6,985 nucleotides of DNA from Flavobacteriaceae bacterium (GTDB lineage Bacteria; Bacteroidota; Bacteroidia; Flavobacteriales; Flavobacteriaceae), in contig CANHBE010000141.1 of the NCBI GenBank assembly GCA_947458575.1, positions 1 to 6,985 on the forward strand, given 5' to 3'. The notes beneath the pieces are model-generated. The model did not search any database, was not told the DNA's origin, and saw only the letters and a list, made by a program, of their open reading frames with translations. Positions within the stretch are counted from its first letter, which is position 1, and each line of letters starts with the position of its first letter. The translations under genes were made by a program, and so were the position numbers. Below are positions 5,303-6,985 of this stretch, piece by piece.

Positions 5303-6385
5303 ATGAAAAACAAACTACTTCTTCTTGCAATTGGCATCGCATTGTCCGCTCAAACTCTTGTGGCGCAGGTGCCATCTTATGTTCCAACAAACGGTCTTGT
5401 TGGTTATTGGCCGTTTAGCGGCAATGCCAATGACGCCAACATAAATGCATATAATGGTATTGTTAGTGGAGCTACCTTAACAACTGATAGATTTGGAAAT
5501 GATAATTCTGCTTATAATTTTGATGGTACCAATAATTACATAACCTTGCCTTCGACTGTTAACCAACAAATTACAAGTTCATATACAGTATCGCTTTGGT
5601 TTAATTCACAAACAAATGCCCTCCAATTTGATGGATATGAAATAATTGGGGATAGAGATGTTAATTCATTTGTTTACCGATATAGAATGGTTTATGGAAT
5701 AAGTCAGGAAACTGAATATCCTTATAATTCCATTACTCTTGCTTCATGCACCGCAACAACTTGTGAATTTGTTTCGACAACAGCTCCTGTTTTAAATGTT
5801 TGGGATAATTATGTTATTAGTTATGATGGAAATACGGGAGTTTTTAAAGGATTTAAAAACGGAATATTAATAGGTACTCAAAACAATGCTCCTTTTATTA
5901 CTGGAGCTAGACAAATCAATATAGGTCGAGTTGTGGCTCCAATTTATCCTAATGGTTTTAGCTATGTAAATGGTAAAATTGATGATATTGGTGTTTGGAA
6001 TAGAGCGTTAACAACAAATGAAATAAATAATTTATACAACGCCAACCAATGCATAACCAACATTACCGTTACCGATACCCTTATCATCAACGTTGGTCAA
6101 TTATCTTATAACAACCCTATTACGTATGCCAACAACATTACAATGGCTCCCAATCCTGCCAGCACCCAAATCAACATCAATTTCAACAACATAACCGATT
6201 TGAATGGTGGTACATTGAAAGTCATTAACTCATTGGGACAAGAAGTGGCATCAACGCCAATAACAACCTCAGGAACCCAAAGCATAATGCAGTTGGCAAC
6301 GTGGGGCGGAGCTGGAATGTACTTTGTTCAAATCATCAACCCTCAAGGGCAGATTGTTGATATCAAGAAGATTATATTACAATAA
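5303..6385 (+). CDS. secreted LamG-domain protein with T9SS type A sorting domain
   Basis: A 360-residue protein. Residues 1-21 form a signal peptide (MKNKLLLLAIGIALSAQTLVA, cut before QVPS). Residues about 30-247 form a LamG/concanavalin A-like domain (PF13385 type): GLVGYWPFSGNAND, NSAYNFDGTNNYITLP, SYTVSLWF, INIGR, and the close GKIDDIGVWNRALTTNEI. A short linker leads to a type A sorting domain at about 281-360: APNPAS, TLKVINSLGQEV, GMYFVQI and the basic end DIKKIILQ. Known for such proteins: Sec export, then T9SS transfer across the outer membrane and release or attachment at the surface. The LamG domain suggests sugar or glycoprotein binding, but the ligand is unknown and no catalytic domain is present. 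The ATG at 5303 is chosen because it begins the signal peptide, AAGG lies 8 bases upstream, and the frame's earlier TTG falls in the promoter. GC falls from about 42-48 % to 27-30 % between about 5440 and 6040, then rises to 35-48 %, so the gene is a mosaic. Confidence 0.93.
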   Translation: MKNKLLLLAIGIALSAQTLVAQVPSYVPTNGLVGYWPFSGNANDANINAYNGIVSGATLTTDRFGNDNSAYNFDGTNNYITLPSTVNQQITSSYTVSLWFNSQTNALQFDGYEIIGDRDVNSFVYRYRMVYGISQETEYPYNSITLASCTATTCEFVSTTAPVLNVWDNYVISYDGNTGVFKGFKNGILIGTQNNAPFITGARQINIGRVVAPIYPNGFSYVNGKIDDIGVWNRALTTNEINNLYNANQCITNITVTDTLIINVGQLSYNNPITYANNITMAPNPASTQININFNNITDLNGGTLKVINSLGQEVASTPITTSGTQSIMQLATWGGAGMYFVQIINPQGQIVDIKKIILQ

Positions 6386-6404
6386 ATTAGACAATAATCA
6401 AAAC

Positions 6405-6983
6405 ATGAAAAAATTAATTACACTAGCGTTTTTAACTTCAATATTAATTGGATGTAGTAGTTCTGATGACAACTCAAGTTCCAACAATATAGTATATGAT
6501 ATAGAAATGACAATTAAAGTTGGAGATGTTGAAGAGAAATATGTTGACGTTTATTCATACAATGACTATGAGGTTAGTGAGTTTTCTTTTGATACACCAA
6601 TTATTGCAAGTTCAAATTCTGGTGAATTTTACCTTGATAATGGCTATTTATATGGCATAAACGATTTTGGCAATTTGCATGGTTCAATAGCTGACTTATA
6701 CCTTGAACTTGGTCAAAATTTAACAGTTGGACAAATTATTACTTTTGCGCCAAATAGCGGTGATGGTAGTAATGGTCCGTTTTCTTTTGATTTTGGTGGT
6801 TTTTTTGGATACGGATATTATTTTAACAATGTAAATTCTTATGGTCAAGTCAAAATAACAGGTAATCAAAACAATAAATTAGCTGGAGAGTTTACATTCA
6901 ATAATATTTCTGTTTATTCATCAACTGGCACTACAGATAATGCCATAGTTACTGGTAAATTTAAAAACATGCCTATTCAATAA
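6405..6983 (+). CDS. small outer-membrane/surface lipoprotein, hypothetical
   Basis: A 192-residue lipoprotein. The leader MKKLITLAFLTSILIGC ends in a lipobox (LIGC, Cys17). The mature start CSSSDDNSSSN carries an acidic Ser-Asp-Asp stretch like the lipoprotein export signal described in flavobacteria, so surface exposure is likely. The body has short beta-type strands (YDIEMTIKVGDVEEKYVDVY, GEFYLDNGYLYGI, GQVKITG, KLAGEFTFNNISVYSS) and a Gly/Phe/Tyr-rich patch at about 125-145. The end NAIVTGKFKNMPI resembles the closing strand of small beta-sandwich lipoproteins common in flavobacteria, where T-G-x-F near the C-terminus is usual. I do not recognise a named family. The ATG at 6405 is chosen because it begins the lipoprotein signal; the frame opens earlier inside the LamG gene. 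It starts 19 bp after the LamG stop with no promoter or hairpin between, so the two are probably co-transcribed. Composition is AT-rich (about 32 % GC in a sampled block). Confidence 0.85.
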   Translation: MKKLITLAFLTSILIGCSSSDDNSSSNNIVYDIEMTIKVGDVEEKYVDVYSYNDYEVSEFSFDTPIIASSNSGEFYLDNGYLYGINDFGNLHGSIADLYLELGQNLTVGQIITFAPNSGDGSNGPFSFDFGGFFGYGYYFNNVNSYGQVKITGNQNNKLAGEFTFNNISVYSSTGTTDNAIVTGKFKNMPIQ

Positions 6984-6985
6984 AT

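Overview
The window looks like chromosomal DNA of a member of the Bacteroidota, most likely a Flavobacterium-like flavobacterium. Four things support this: a C-terminal type IX secretion (T9SS) sorting domain, a lipoprotein with an acidic Ser-Asp-Asp stretch after the lipidated Cys, promoters of the TTTG / TAnnTTTG type, and A-rich leaders with weak Shine-Dalgarno sequences. No rRNA, tRNA, CRISPR array, transposase or integrase was seen.

Left part (1-3454, minus strand). Three co-oriented genes at roughly 40-48 % GC in sampled blocks: a membrane-anchored, penicillin-binding-type serine hydrolase (2441-3454), a DEAD-box RNA helicase with a DEFD variant of motif II (1016-2365), and a BatA/VWA membrane protein that runs off the left edge (1-955). 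Gaps are 75 and 60 bp. This looks like an ordinary housekeeping neighbourhood.

Middle (3455-5302). This is the unusual part. A 3' fragment of a TIGR02757/DUF2400 gene lies on the minus strand (3617-3886). Only 69 bp away, head to head, a complete but AT-richer gene of the same family lies on the plus strand (3956-4723) with its own flavobacterial promoter. The two proteins are about 80 % identical over the shared 85 residues. The simplest reading is that a native gene was broken and a diverged full-length homologue now stands beside it, so this is a likely junction of acquired DNA. The plus-strand gene shares its stop codon bases with an unrecognised 101-codon gene on the minus strand (4720-5025). 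An intergenic region follows, containing an A/T homopolymer stretch and then a GC-rich, palindrome-studded element of about 105 bp (5135-5240) of unknown nature.

Right part (5242-6985, plus strand). A well-formed promoter drives a probable two-gene unit for the cell surface: a secreted LamG-domain protein with a T9SS sorting domain (5303-6385) and, 19 bp later, a small surface-type lipoprotein (6405-6983). The LamG gene is a composition mosaic: its two ends are GC-richer and the LamG core is strongly AT-rich, which suggests exchange of the middle through conserved ends.

I did not find a clear new multi-gene system. The best leads are the broken/complete TIGR02757 pair, the GC-rich palindromic element, and the mosaic surface-protein gene.
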